Assembly: GCF_963966145.1 (NCBI RefSeq) | Contig: NC_091047.1 | Location: 25,544,001-25,608,000, forward strand | From: Tenebrio molitor | Taxonomy: Eukaryota; Arthropoda; Insecta; Coleoptera; Tenebrionidae | DNA: 64,000 nucleotides | Direction of reading: 5' to 3' | Shown here: positions 46,910-60,186 of the stretch, one piece after another | Numbering within the stretch: position 1 is the stretch's first letter | Layout: each line of letters opens with the position of its first letter | The notes under the pieces: model-generated | Told to the model about the DNA's origin: nothing | The model's database searches: none | What the model saw: the letters and a program-made list of their open reading frames with translations, nothing else | Made by a program: the position numbers and the translations under genes

Positions 46910-47227
46910 TTTGATCGCTCTTCTTTACAACGGTTTCGACCCTTTTTTGTGGCAACTTTTCCTGAGACGATCAACATGATTGTATTTTTGTTTGTTTTTG
47001 TTTTCACAGTATTTTTCAAAGACGTTTAGCTGAATCTTTTACCCTTACCACAATTCATGAATCAGGCTCTACTTTATGATTTCTACTTTTTAGCGTTAGA
47101 TTTTAGTCTTAAACTTAGGTGATTTTTTACTGTTCTACATGATGAGAATGACATATACCTAGTTATCTCTTTTCACCCCCATTACTGATTTTTATCCTGT
47201 ATCGAATTTCGCTAAAATCATACATAT
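46910..47227. other. Intergenic, nothing recognised
   Basis: No feature supported. Confidence 0.35.
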
Positions 47228-48262
47228 ATGCCATTCACGATGTTTTGGCATAAGGGGAGGCCGTGGAAAAAGTGCATTTAAGTTGGCAGTAAAGCCTGTC
47301 TGTTGAATTTGGTTATGGTTTTCTAAATTTGAGGTTATAAACTGCGTCATTGTCTAGTGCATTGTTGTCAGTTTTACTAGTTTGCAATAGAACAATACTC
47401 ACACATTTTTAATCCAATTTTACAAAACAGGAAACTGACTTGAACATACTACAGAATAGTAGGGACCGGGACCGAAAGACGAAGTGGCTCCTGTTAATTT
47501 ATGCACCACTTAGATAACCCACCTATACAGTGTCTTAACCAACCAGTTAGTAACTTCTCAATGAATTTTTCATTTTAACCAAAACATTCCTAAAACTAGA
47601 TTGTATAAAATCTTGTACCTACTTATTAAGCCTTACTTTATTCGAATCTTTCTGCAAAATATTTACACACCCATTGTCTATGACAAAAAAGAACAAAACT
47701 ATTCAACTTCCATAATTTCATTAGTAAATTCTGAATCATTACCTGCATCAAAATCCCAATCAAATTCCGAGTCAGATTCTCCTAATGAAATTATTAAAGG
47801 AAGAACGTTTTCAAATGAAAGATTTCACATTAATTTTGCCCAATCTTCCGAAATAAGTTCTTCACAATATCAATCACAGGATCAAGCCATAAATTCACAA
47901 CTCTATCGCGAAGTTATAATAGGTGTTACAAAAACCCTGTGCCATTTCAATTGGGTCGTTGTTTCTTCCTGCTACATATTTATCTTGTACTCACCTACGA
48001 TTCAATTTATACACAAAAAAAAAACTTGACTTCATTGTAACTTACTGAAAATATATCCTGCAGTCTAATACAAACACCATCAATACGTTTTAAAGTCGCT
48101 TAATTATGATTACGGTAAATTCGGCAACATGTTACGTTCATTTTGATAGGTCCGCATGTCAGGCACTTTAGTGACAGCAGAGATGACAGAAATCAAACAT
48201 GTATCCAACGTTAAAAAATGAAATCATAGCCTCCCCTTATGCCAAAACATCGTGAATGGTAT
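47228..48262 (-). mobile_element. Transposon family C, long copy 2
   Basis: Same ends and interior as 32422-33484, in the opposite orientation. The acidic-tail coding remnant lies on the minus strand at about 47,690-47,900, with a deletion of some 50 bases before CEELISEDWAKL and a stop after it. Confidence 0.8.
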
Positions 48263-49214
48263 ATATGTAACAGGTATTATTCGTTAATCGATTGTGGCAT
48301 AATAAATTTACCTGATATTTTTATACAACATTCTTCGACTTTAGCCGGTCTTGCATTCCCCAAAACCCCACTCGTTCGTTTATTGAGAAATTTCCCTCTC
48401 GGACGCGAAAGAAATGAAGTGCGGAGGACAACGTGTGCAAATGGCTGAAATATGTCTTTGATAAGTAAATTTAAAAACAAATTACGTTCGGTTTAACCCG
48501 ATAATAAAGTTTGAATCTTGCCGACAAAATAAAAAACAATAAACTCTCTAATGAATGGAAGATATGAATGGCTCGTAGTAAAGCGTAGTAAAACTACAAA
48601 ACAAATAAAAAGCTGTACTTCATTCCAGCTCTCTTGACTCATTTGAACTTTGATTTAGAAGCGTACAAAACGAATTAACAAGTTACAAGCGAACTTTGAT
48701 CAATTAACCGTTGAGCGTTTTAAATTTATCACTGTTTATCTCCGGCCCAGAAAAGAGTATTTATCGGCCGATACAATATTTTTTAAAACGCGCCGCTCCA
48801 AAATTTAATAGTTGAAGGTGACTCAACCCGTCCGCGTGTTCACATTTCTATAAGGGCCCTCGGTCCGATCGGCAATGAAGAGGTCAAATCACAGTTAATT
48901 TTCTTTCAGGGTCGCTATCGCTGCGATAAAAACGGTTTCTTATTAAGGTGCATTTGCATGAAAAAATCGCATTTATTTTACTGTGGCTTTTTGCTTAGCT
49001 TTTCAATAAAATGACATGCAGATTAGCAGATCTATCACATTTTGATGTGTCCTGATGCTCGGCACCACGGCAATATGGTAAGGACTAAGGAAGGAGTAAA
49101 AACAAAATTCATCGTAAACCAACGTTCCTGACAAATAAAGATAAATTAAAGAGTTCCAATGTATCTTCCTCCTTTTGTTTTGTTTATTTCTCATTCCTGT
49201 TTTCGCCGCTTTTG
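48263..49214. other. Intergenic, nothing recognised
   Basis: Moderately complex single-copy sequence; open frames at 48239-48480 and 49003-49242 match nothing. Confidence 0.35.
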
Positions 49215-49890
49215 GAGTAAACAAAACTCGACGGAATTCCAAATTTTAAATTGAGCGTTTTTTGGGCTTGTAAAAATTAATTTTAAAAAAAGTTTCCGTT
49301 TACGGGGGGCAAACGAAGAAAATAATATGTGAGAGGTTCCAGCAGGGATTGCTATCTCATTGCATTATACATATTAACTACAGTTCGAGTAGTAAACTGG
49401 TCAAAAAAAGTTAGGGATATTGCTAAATATTTAAGTTAACTTTATCAACATACATCAGTAAGTTTTTTAAAAAAGAATTATTGAAATGGGTTTTTAATAA
49501 ACGTTTTTACACATGTAATGAGTTTTGACTTATGTATGTGAAACTTTTACTCTTCCGTTACGTTATAAATTATATTATCAATATTCCTAACTTTTTTCGA
49601 GCAGTTTATGTGGACGGATCATTTCACTGTCCAAATGTGCATGCATGATAACGCTAAATTCGTATTACAATACAATGGTATTACGCTACTCAAGTATTTT
49701 TAAAAACTACTCAAGTACCTACATTCAGATTTTAAAAATTCCCATTCTCCACACTTTTTGGATAAAGTAAACAAAGCTCGGGGAAATCCCAAATTTTAAA
49801 TGTTGGTATTCATTTGCAGATGCAAGTCGAGGTACTGTCGTTAATTAAGGCAAACGAAGGAAATACGCGAGAAGCTCCTTAGAAGAAAAT
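49215..49890. repeat. Degenerate direct duplication around a MITE
   Basis: 49215-49345 and 49765-49890 share AGTAAACAAA-CTCG-GGAA-TCCCAAATTTTAAAT and GGCAAACGAAG-AAATA, with insertions. The MITE 49393-49608 lies between them. Confidence 0.45.
49393..49608. mobile_element. 216-base mariner-type MITE
   Basis: Ends TAAACTGGTCAAAAAAAGTT and right reverse (AACTTTTTTCGAGCAGTTTA) match over 30 bases with 4 or so differences and include the TA border. Confidence 0.75.
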
Positions 49891-49896
49891 AACCAA

Positions 49897-50165
49897 CCGA
49901 TGTAACTCGCAGAAGTATAAAAATTTATTTAAATTGCCATACATATTTGTTCATATCACTAACTTGCTATATACAAAATTTCCATGAACACATGGAACAC
50001 AGCATTAAAACAAATCAATACACGGTTCAAATCAACGTTAGATTATTTGTACAATTAATTAAAACATTGTGAGATGACGTACAAAAATATCACTTCTGTG
50101 AAAAATAACGTGGAAATTTTGTATAGCTGAAAATTACGAAAACATTAGATACACTGAAAACTAGT
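49897..50165. repeat. Duplicated segment, uninterrupted copy
   Basis: Counterpart of 45100-45995 without the 481-base transposon. It ends about 340 bases from the Atg2 stop codon. Confidence 0.6.
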
Positions 50166-50507
50166 TTATGTAACGTTAAATAGATCTACAATATTGTCTT
50201 ACTTTTAATAGAAAAAAAACTCGGCTTTCACTTCAGGTCAACCCTCTGATTATTGGACATTGAATAGAATATAAAATGATGGTTCGAAGGCGTCTCCCGG
50301 ATGATCGGGTACGACTCGCTTCTCAAAAAACGTATTTCTCTACATTTAAATACTAACAAAACGAATAATTAAAAAATATCTAAAACAGCAAAACGCGCTG
50401 CCTATAATGATAATCACTTCAAACAATATAAAAAAGCACTTCTATTTCAAAGTGTTGAATTACTTATATTGTTAATCTTATTTAAAATCACAAACCACAG
50501 TCTTTTA
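50166..50507 (-). other. Probable 3' untranslated region of Atg2
   Basis: Directly downstream of the stop codon in gene direction. No canonical AATAAA was identified by eye. Confidence 0.35.
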
Positions 50508-53500
50508 TCACCCTAGCGAATCGTAAGTATCAGCGCTCCTCCACCTCTCTTGTGCCTCTTTCCTCGCATCGGGAACCAACTGACACCGAACGCCGCTCAG
50601 GACATTATTCGTAGCCTCGGAAGCAATTATGATTGGCTTTATTATAGTCGGGGGTATCTGTCGTATCACGCCCCCTACAGCACCGCTGTAGCCTTTTTGT
50701 TCATGTTCGTGCGAAGCGACCTGCACTATATTTTCCGCTGTCTCTTCAATTCCCTGCGATCAAAACCGTTTCAACAAAATCCAACACCACCACTCACACA
50801 TCTACATACCTTTTTAACCAGTTTGTACGCGGTGGTCACCCCTTCTCGTATGTCCTTGGGATGATTGTAGCGCTTTCTTCGACCTTTAGTCCTCGGATTT
50901 ATCCTGACGCTGGGTCCGGGTGTCAACATGTCGAAAGCGGTCTCGGCGGTCAGCTTCAATTAAAAACAATCAATGCTAAAATCGATCGGCAAGTCTGGGT
51001 GTCCTACCTGAATCAACTGGAGAAACCTCGTGGTCAACTCCAAAGCTGCCAGGGCTGTGGATGTGGTAAAACTATTAGCACCACGATGAAGACCCCTGAG
51101 AAATCGCCCGTCCTTCTTGTATTGCTCGAAGGGCAGAACGAATAAATCCCTAATTCCTTGAACTGAAACAAACGCTTTCGAGTGAAGAAAAGAAAAACCA
51201 ACACGACCAACAACTTTTCGTGCTTACATATCTGTACAAAAGAATAGATCGGTCCGACCCCAACCAACAAATTCGGAATCTGATTCTTCTTGATGTCGTT
51301 GATCCATTCCCTAGCTAGGAACGTTATTAATTTATCGAATCCTAAGAGTCCGTGTCTGTACGAAATCCTCTTCAATCTCAGTTCGGAACAATTCAAGCTA
51401 GCCAAACCCATGATGAGCCCCTGTATGGGACCGTACGTTTGAAACTCCACCTTCTTGGCTTGATAATATAGTCTTATAGGCACGTCTGGTGAGAATATCA
51501 CTTTTCTGCAAGCCCAAAAACAATTTTTTATCGGTGAATTACCACAACGAAATACCTGAAATAGATAGGACCGTCTTCATCTCCGGCGGTCGACGTTTGC
51601 GGACTCTCCTCCGCTGGTTTCTCCTCAAACTTGTTATCTTCCAACAGGATCAGAAGATTCTCGTCGACGATCTTCTTCGCTTCTTCTTTCATCTGTTCCT
51701 CGTTATCCGTGTTGACGGTCATCACTGGCGGTTGGTGGACCGGCGTGTTATGTTTCGAGCTGATAACTGGTAAATCATCTTAAAATTCGTACACATTGCA
51801 AGAGAGACGCCAAAAATGTCAACTCAATCCTACCGTCTTTCATTTCGCTACTGAGTTCCGAGAAAAACGACATGAGGAATTGGAAGGCATCTTGATCGAC
51901 GTTCAGCGTCAGCGGTAACAGTGATATCTTTAAGCAACACTCTTGTCTTCGCAGCCGTGGATCGGGACGTACGTGCAGCAATTTTACAAGAACCTGTTGG
52001 TGATAAAAATAATAAATATGTGGTTACAATATAATAAACTTTCGCTACAAACGTCCACCTATATTTTTTGGATGGTCAGAGAAAAGATATAGATGAATTT
52101 GGGATTATAGAAAATTTGATAAGTTGGGATCATCCTATTACAGAACACAAGTTTTCATAGCAAGCGGGACCAAACAATCATTTATAGATATCCTGATAAC
52201 TTGTCCATTTTTCACTTCACATTTTGCTACACAAATTTTTCCAATAGATGAAGTCATATAATTGAGAATTACCTACTAAATCCTACATCCATCTGTGAAC
52301 TTACAGTATTTGTCGTTTTTATATATGGCTACTTCTGCAGCTCTGCACTGAGGTCACTTAAATTTAGCAACACAATAAAAATTTGGAAGTGACAAGTGAC
52401 GCACAGTTGACTGTTTCTCGCTCGCTCGGCTAAACTCGACTCCCGAGCGTGACGATTTTAGCGTGTCGCATGACACCAATTCACTGCCCGGGAATAAAAT
52501 GTATGTGGTGCGCCTAAAGAAGTTTTCACTTCAAAAATAAACCTACCATACTGGTGTTGGATCGCTTCGGCATGTCCTTACTGACGTACTGGTAGAGCAA
52601 CTTATTCCTGTCACTATTCGACAACCTATCCGAAATTTCGATTTCCGACACCATCAACACCTGCCTAGACGCGATCGACGAAGTCTCTGAAAACACGTCG
52701 TGCTGAAAACGTATTTTATTCAGTCTGACTTTCACGTGGACATCGTGATTTCGGTTCGGTCCTCCGTGGTCTCTCTTGTCCCTCTTATTGTCGCTGCCCA
52801 TCACGACTTGCTCCTTCCGAAGTTTGGAAAAAGTGACGGTGTCGTTGAAGTTCGCGTCTGAAAAATTGACCATCTTCTTCGTCTCCGCTTTGGCTGGACC
52901 GAAATCGTTGCCCCCGTACATCGACCACAAGATGCTCATCTCGCACAAGGTGTACTTCTTCGTGGGGACCGGGAAGGTCGTCGGCGTCTTCAGGGGGTCG
53001 CGTTTCTCGCTCGGCACGCCGAAATGATTTTCCACAATTCGGACTGGCTCGTCGGTCAGCCATTTTATTTCGGGCACGCCGTTCTTCGGGAAAATGTTGA
53101 AGCCCGGCTCTTCGTCGATGAAACAGAAGTCTTCGTCGGATTCGGCAAGATTCGGCCGGAAGGCCTGGCCCAGCTCGGTGGTGACTTGCGGCAAAGGCTT
53201 TCCCGGGTCGTTGGGTGGGTATTTCTCGTCGGGAAAATAGAACATTTTCGCTCCGTCGGTCTCGTACGATTTGGCTGCAAAGTAAAGACAACATACTTTA
53301 GTCCAGTGCTTGCACATTAATTTTAACAGTACGAAAAAATATATGACTAGTACAATTAGTTCCAAAACGTTAGTTTACCGTACAGCTGTGAGTTGGTAGT
53401 AAAAACCCTTAATGGAGGAATGGTAATGAAAAACCTCTGAATTTAAATAAAACATGTCTTACCTTGTGGGACGGTGTTGTCGTCCACGTCCTCCAAAGCA

Positions 53501-56500
53501 TCTTCGATGAGATTATTTATTTCCTGGTGCTGGCTCTCGGACACGTTGGTAACTTCCTGGGGTTCCACGGAAATCAATTCTTGTTTAGGCGGATGTCGAG
53601 GACTAGAATTCACACTTCCACTTGCGGTGGACTCGGGAGGAGTCAAGTCGCCGTTGTTGGCGAAGTAATTGATTAAGTGAGTCAAAGCTTTGGCGCTATC
53701 TGTGCAGGTACATATGTGTATGAGGTCATTTGAAGCCCTTAGGTCAAAATGAGGGGTTTTCGTGTTTTTCTGAAACCAATCGTACAGCAAGAGAACACAA
53801 AATTCCAAGCGTCAAACCTTGTCGGACATCTTCAAACAAAATTCGAACAGTCCGAACTCTATCACTTTCACGTATTCCCGTCTCAAGTCGATGGGGCCAC
53901 TATAAGGTACACCTTTCTTCTTCAGAGTCTTCTGACAGAGGAAGAGAATACAATCTTCGGCTATGAATCTCAGAGTTGAGCTGTCGATCTCTGCGCTCAA
54001 GTGGGACGTTATGCTGAAACTTCCCAACGTGACTACAGCCCTGACCGGCGAGTAGTACGGCCGATAGTCGATTGCGGAATCCCAAAAGTGAAGAGAGATT
54101 TCAGTGAGGACTTCTTTCGGTTGGTAGCCGAGTATGGCGACGTCCTTCACGTTGAAAAAGTCTATGAGCTGAGACACCCAACTGTTGGGTTCATTGCACA
54201 TTTTATGGCGGAGGGTAACTTTATCAAAACCGGCCGAAATCGAGATATTCTGCAAGAGAGAAGTAGTCTCATTTGTCCAGAAACTGTAACAAAGCAAATC
54301 TGAATCTTACCTTGACGTGGTGGGTCTCGTGGCTGGCTTGAATCTTGATGCACACGGTAACCATTTCTCTGGTCCCTCCTCTGTTCTTGTGAGCGGTAGC
54401 CATTCCCTTTTCCGAGCGGTAGATAGTGGGGTGGAGATGTTTGCCGGGAGTTGCTCCGATGTCTTTCAACGGAGGAGTGTGACTCGGGGTGGATTTCACA
54501 TCTTAAAGTACTAAATGAAGAAGCAAAACGACAACACAAAACGATAACCAACCACAGTGATAGAGTTGAGCATTACGGAATTCCATGCAGACGTAGCCCA
54601 AATCGGGATCGCCCAAGTGTCCGTTGACAATGAAAATGGTCGCATCTTCGACGTTGAAGAGAAACTCCCCTTCCTGATTGGGGATGTTGTTCTTGCCGGT
54701 GGAATCCTTCACGTAGGGGAACATAGTGAGCAGTCCGCGGTTGATTTTAATGTCGAAAACTAAATAACTCTCCGAGTTTTTTTCGCTAAGGGTGGGTTTC
54801 TGGGAAACTTTCATTTTCGAACCGACAGTCGAGAAGAACATGTTCGTACTCTCTTCGTCTGTTTCGCTACCAGAGCCTACAAAATATCGGTTGTGTCGTG
54901 ACTTGGAGACGAACGAATGGCAAACTTACTGTGTTGGATGCCGCTTTGGCACAATCTGTATATTTCGGGGTCTTCGGTGTCAAAATTTCGAAAAGGGGAG
55001 TAATGTACGTCGTACACTGGGGTAGAAGGTTTAGGTGCGCTCGGCTCCCACAACAACAAACCGTTATTGACTCGATTGTATATTGTTTCGTATAAACCTT
55101 TGTCTTTCAATTGCATCGAAAGAAGTGGCAAGGATATGTCGACATATATTCGTGTTGATTCTGTCGCGCGTTTAATGAAGTTTTGTATTTCTGTTTTATT
55201 ACCTGGCACCAACAACGATTTATATTCCGCTGGAATATAGAGAAAAATACAATTTTGACAAATTTGCAGACAGACAAACGAACATTTTCCATTATTTCAT
55301 ACATCATTCATAACTTTTATTGGTTCAACTTACGTTTTTGTTTTTCGTGATGGGGTGTGTCGCTCTCATATATTACTCGCTTGGAAGTGAATGGTTGGCT
55401 AGTAGATTCTTGTTCTTGCACCATGTCTCCAGCCACAGACGTTGATATTGGGTCCTGGAACAGCTGGGTCTCCTCTGTGTTCTTTGGCGGGAAGAATTTT
55501 ATGTTGAGCCTAAACGAAAGAATCCATTTATTACAATTCTAGACTTCAAAAAAGAATGTTTTATAAGACTTCTTTTTCCATTTGACGCAATTTCCATTAA
55601 ATTAAAGAAACCAACAGATGGTCTGGGGGTAGTAAATAAATTCAACATTCTTATCAGAACGATTTAAGTTCTTGTAATTGTAATTAATAAAATTATCACA
55701 ACCCTCCATTATTTAAAACTGCCAGTGATCGACTTTGACAGATTCGATTCCAAAATCCGCAGTGTTACCAACATCTACCGCTGTCACAATATCTAGTTAC
55801 TTTACGCCATTTTTTTTACCTGCATTCTGTTGCAATATCTCGCAGATACGACAGCGGCGCTTCTTCTAGACCAGCTTTCGCTATTGGTAAGGGATCGGCA
55901 TTTGCATTTTCGTGATAGAACATCGCCACACTTTTGCAATGTACGACGTACTCCTGCACGGTTTTTCTCGTATCGAAACTGGTCTCGAAAGTCGCAGTCG
56001 ACAGATTCATCGACAAGAAATCGGTCTCGACGTGCCTTTCCCACCACGGCTTCTTGTCCTTGTCGTGCGGTGGCCTAAAGTCGGGAATCGGGAAGCGAAG
56101 TTTGAGCGAAACCATCGGTGACGTCACGTTTATGTCAAGCACCGAGTCCTTCACGTTCTGACTGTTGACTGCGTGGATTTTATTGACCACACAGATGGGT
56201 TGCGGGTTAAGAAGCGCTGTGATCCTGTCGACGATGGTAACATCTAATTCCACAGTGCACTTATTCAACAAAAAGCTGAAAACTTTCATTAATTTTGATC
56301 GGCCGGCGGTGTGGTTCTACTCACAAGAGATCAGTCTTGGGTCCTGACTTGAACAGATTTTCTGTAGTTTTTTGCAGATGCTTGAAGATCAACTTAAGAC
56401 TAGGTTTGGCACTGAAGTTCTCTAAATTTACTGGTACAATATCGCTACATGTAATTATCGGTATGTGCTCCACGATCCTCTTGTTCGGGTCGTAGAGGCA

Positions 56501-58726
56501 TTCGCTTAACTCAAAATTTGAAGCTTCCAGATAGCCGCTGATGGAGAAAGCTGTACTGGTTGTTTTTTCGTCGCCTTCCAAGTGAAGAGGAAATGCTAAC
56601 AATCTACATAAGCAAAACGTGAATAATAACAAGGACAACTTCAAAATCTTTGTGCTGTACCTCAAATGGTTCAAGTGGCAAGCTTTGTCTATCGCAGCAT
56701 TCAAGCTTTTAAAGTCGTTCGATGATAAGATCTCGGAACAATTGCTAAAAAAATTGCTAACAGTATTTTGCATATGCGTGACACTGGAAGGTGCTAAGCA
56801 GCCCGGCTTCTCTGAAGATTCGATGAGTAGGTCTTCGTGTAATAACACCACAGCCAGAGTGGTCAAATGTATCTCGAATCGGGATATTTCAGCGGTGGGA
56901 TCTCTGTCAATTCTGCTCACTACGAACACACAAATCAGATAACGTTCAGACGCGCCTGCGTTGTTTTACTTCTTTTGCGCGCACGACTCATGTCAGTACT
57001 GGCACTAGTTATGCTCGAACTCATACTCGAATCCATCGTGCTCGTTTCAGAGATTGCGCTTTCGAAAAAGTCACCTGCGTGCCCCACACCCACGGGAGTG
57101 AAATTCTCCTCGATGTCGCTGCCATCTAATAACACTTTTAAAAGAGCCAACAGATATTTCGACCAACTTTACCCAAAGTTCCAGTGGCCCATCCGTGTCC
57201 CCCCGGAATGGCGTACGGATGCATGTACAAAGGATTCGTCCACTGCTGTTGAAGGTCCTTCTCGATTCGTTCGTAGTCGGAGTAGGACATCGGCTTGCCG
57301 ACGCATTTTGTTAACACGTTGCTGAAATGACGAGGCATCAACACAAAATCGAATCGTTGTGTTGATCTCTACCTGTGATCTTCCGTGTCTGGACATATCA
57401 GTCCGGAGGCAAGCTCGCTGAGAAGGTGGAGTTGGCGAGGTGACAAGAACAACAATAACGGTGGGATGTTCATCTCGATCGACACTTTGGGGCCTTCCAA
57501 CTCCTCGGTCTTCTTCAACCGCACTAAAATCTGGTTCAAAAAGGGGCAGCAATAAAGGGTAAAGCTATGCAATATTGCGAAGTATACATTTCTAGGATGA
57601 AGCGATCTCGACAACCGTAGCCAAGATTTATTAGATTTTTTCCGTACCGTACAAGCTACTAAAGCGCCAAAATAACTCAAAATACCTCAACTCTACCACC
57701 GAACTGCCCGAACGTGATAATATTCCGCTCTTCAGTGCTGCTGTCCTGCTCTGGGTAGGCATCCGACGAACCCTCCGCTTCGGCTTCGTCTGGTTCCTCA
57801 TCGTTATCTTCTACTTCTTGCACGCTCGAAAACGTCTCGTCCTGCTCCGACTCCGCCGAAAAAGGCTGAGCGAAAGTCCTCGCTTTGGATAAAAATTCAA
57901 CCGTCGACAGTTTAATTCCCTCCAGACGGACGGACCTCGTCGTGTACGACTGTTCGAAGTACGCTTTCTTCTCGTCTTGTTTCGTGTAGTTCGTGGCTTC
58001 TTCTTTGGGAGGGTCGCTGGCGGACTCGTCCGTGTACGTAATTCTGCAACATTGCACTTAACGACGACTCGACTTTGGCTTACCCTCACTCACGAATCTA
58101 TGTGCATCACTAATCCCACTCCTAGCGGGCTATTCTCCGACAGGTGCTCGATCTGGATTACTGAATTCACAAACGTCACTTTCACCCTGTTCAAAACTAA
58201 AACAAGAATCTACGTAAAGCGGGAAGTTGCCATCAAGAAATTTACATTACTAGAATCTATCATTTGCGCGAAGATCTCCACCCCTTCGCACGTGTTGGTG
58301 CTGGGCGAGTTGGGTAAATTTTTCTTGACGAGATCCTCGGCCAAGTTCATGGAACTGGTCATGGACGACCACATGGATTCGAACATTGACGTTGCTGCAA
58401 CGTCCAAAAATCACCAATAGATTTGAATAAAAAAATTGTCGTAAACAAAACAAATGAGACACCTTGACAATATACTGATCGACGATTTGCATTGTAAACA
58501 AAGCAGTTAATGTATGTATCTAGGGTTGCGATGTGTTGTAGATTTTTTTAAACTAACCAGAAGGATGTCGTTGTTTGGGCTGCAGGGTGAGTTTTAAAGA
58601 GCACACTTCGAGGGTACTCGACTCGGTCAGTATTTTCTTCCATGGTATCCTGAGGACCACCTTTCCTATGGAACCGTGCACGAATTCCAGCGGCCAGTTT
58701 TGTCGCTCTCCCAATTCGTTGAGGGC
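50508..58726 (-). CDS. Atg2: Autophagy-related protein 2, complete except for the first coding exon
   Basis: ATG2 is a rod-shaped lipid-transfer protein that bridges ER and phagophore. Twenty-three coding exons, all with GT-AG borders and matching phases, run from 58558-58726 through 58251-58394, 58094-58196, 57686-58043, 57373-57530, 57173-57321, 56970-57125, 56661-56919, 56325-56603, 55820-56275, 55334-55509, 54930-55229, 54556-54876, 54311-54501, 53818-54249, 53463-53769, 52547-53274, 51834-51993, 51556-51766, 51228-51505, 51008-51162, 50810-50953 to 50508-50753, giving 1959 residues. The first visible exon has ALNELGERQNWPLEFVHGSI (chorein-type N-terminus); exon 2 has MFESMWSSMTSSM; 52547-53274 holds the ATG2 CAD-type block (DFCFIDEEPGFNIFP, VRIVENHFGVP, WSMYGGNDFGP); the last exon has GGVIRQIPPTIIKPIIIASE and VPDARKEAQERWR. 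The missing exon 1 (about 57 residues, start MPW in relatives) was not found up to 64000. Most introns are 47-70 bases. Confidence 0.93.
51994..52546 (-). other. Longest internal intron of Atg2
   Basis: 553 bases, against about 55 for most introns of this gene. It holds a GC-richer patch (52,400-52,500) with short inverted motifs (CTCGCTCGGC / CCCGAGCG), perhaps an old MITE. No nested gene seen. Confidence 0.4.
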
Positions 58727-59390
58727 CTAAATTTTAACGGAAAAAGTGTTATTGCTATTGGGCATTTTTAAAAACGGAACTGCGTCACAGTCGCAAAAAA
58801 CTTAATAAATAACCTTGTGTATTGTTAGTTCAATAGCAAAGGTTCACATTATTGTTGAATCTTGACCCTGCTGGTTCGCCATTGGTACTGAATTATTTCA
58901 CAAAAACAATTCGAAGCAAAAGTAAAACAAAACAATACGATTTTGTTCATTGTTATAAAGAATGATGCGATTTCCTTAAAAGCGGATAATTTTATTCGGA
59001 AACTAACAGTCAATATAGGACTTTAAACTGACTCTAAAGGCCCGACTAATAAACAGATAATAATATTCAGTTTTTCACCGAAGGGACACCAGATGAAGAT
59101 GGTGGTACCAACCGTTTTATTGTAATTTTACTTTAAACATAAACATATTTTACCATAAGGGCCATTTTTGTCTTATTCATAATTCTTGTCAAATCAGGTA
59201 GAAACTCCGAACGAATATTCAATCTCTCATCTGCAGGGAGCGTTCTTAGCAAATTTAGATTTAATCGTAACACTTTGAGAAATACATACAACTACACAAT
59301 GCCGCTCCCTTGATTTGGTGAATATTATAGGTTTATTAGCCAGCCGGGCCTTCAGAGTTAGATTAAAGTCCCATATTCTATTAGCGTATA
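58727..59390 (-). other. Atg2 intron 1, right-hand start
   Basis: Begins with the acceptor (TTTAG before GCC CTC AAC) and continues as AT-rich sequence. No upstream Atg2 exon found. Confidence 0.45.
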
Positions 59391-60186
59391 CAGTCTGTCC
59401 CAGAACTGCCTCCGCATAGTCATGTGCCGACAGCAAAAGAGACTTCAAGATGACTAAAATAAATTTTCCTGTAACTCACATAACCGAGTTATAAAGTTTT
59501 CAATTTCACCAATCCCAGAAGCTCGTCCTCAGGTATTACTAAAAAATCGGACAGGTTGCTAGGCAGCAAAAATAATTACATATAGATATCGCAACCACGG
59601 CTTCCTAGATTAATAAGAGTCGAAGCCTCTAATACGGCTGGTAGAGTTCCTTGAACTGCCTGTTCCTTCAAAAGCAAAAGTATAGTAGCGCCCTCTACCA
59701 AAAAACGAAAATTATTTAAATTAAATTAATGAAAAATCGTATTAATGCTTTTTGTTTTCTTCTATCAATAATCTACTTTTTGAAGTAGCGTATGTAACAT
59801 ACAAATTACGATTCTTTTTAAAATGAGATTTATACGCGGTTAAGCAGCCAAATACACAAATGTATAGTGGCGCCCTCTCAGGAACAGTAAAAATGCTCGC
59901 AACTGATGAACTCGACCAGCCGTATTAGAGGCTTCGACTCTTATTAATCTAGGAAGCCGTGATCGCAACAATCAGCGAAAAGTTTACTTTTTTATTTTGA
60001 CTGCGAAACCCCGGCAACACAAAGTTGCCTCGCCATACCTTGATGGTGCTCAACTCTGTTTGGTCAAGTTTAGGATGTCTTCTCTCGATTATCGCTTGAG
60101 AGAGGATTGTTATTCTTTAAAATTCAGATTATCACATTTACCCAAATACTCAATTTTTTCTTTGGGTGGCAGTCCTGGGACACCTG
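59391..60186. mobile_element. TA-flanked element family E with a nested inverted repeat
   Basis: Ends CAGTCTGTCCCAGAACTGCC and right reverse (GGCAGTCCTGGGACACCTG), with TA on both sides, 796 bases. The middle is occupied by a separate inverted repeat (59590-59968). Confidence 0.6.
59590..59968. mobile_element. 379-base element with about 60-base inverted arms, nested
   Basis: Left arm starts GCAACCACGGCTTCCTAGAT and runs to about 59,652; the right arm (59907-59968) is its reverse with only a few mismatches. It lies wholly inside 59391-60186. No coding content. Confidence 0.8.

Noticed and set aside
32422..48262. Idea that an inversion between the two opposite family C copies moved the DRC7 5' exons away from the rest
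   Set aside because: That would place the remaining DRC7 exons on the plus strand right of 48.3 kb, where I see only Atg2 on the minus strand. No junction evidence exists.
52785..53294. 169-codon minus frame and plus-strand frames within Atg2
   Set aside because: The correct Atg2 frame is fixed by the family motifs and by splice phases on both sides; these are shadows.
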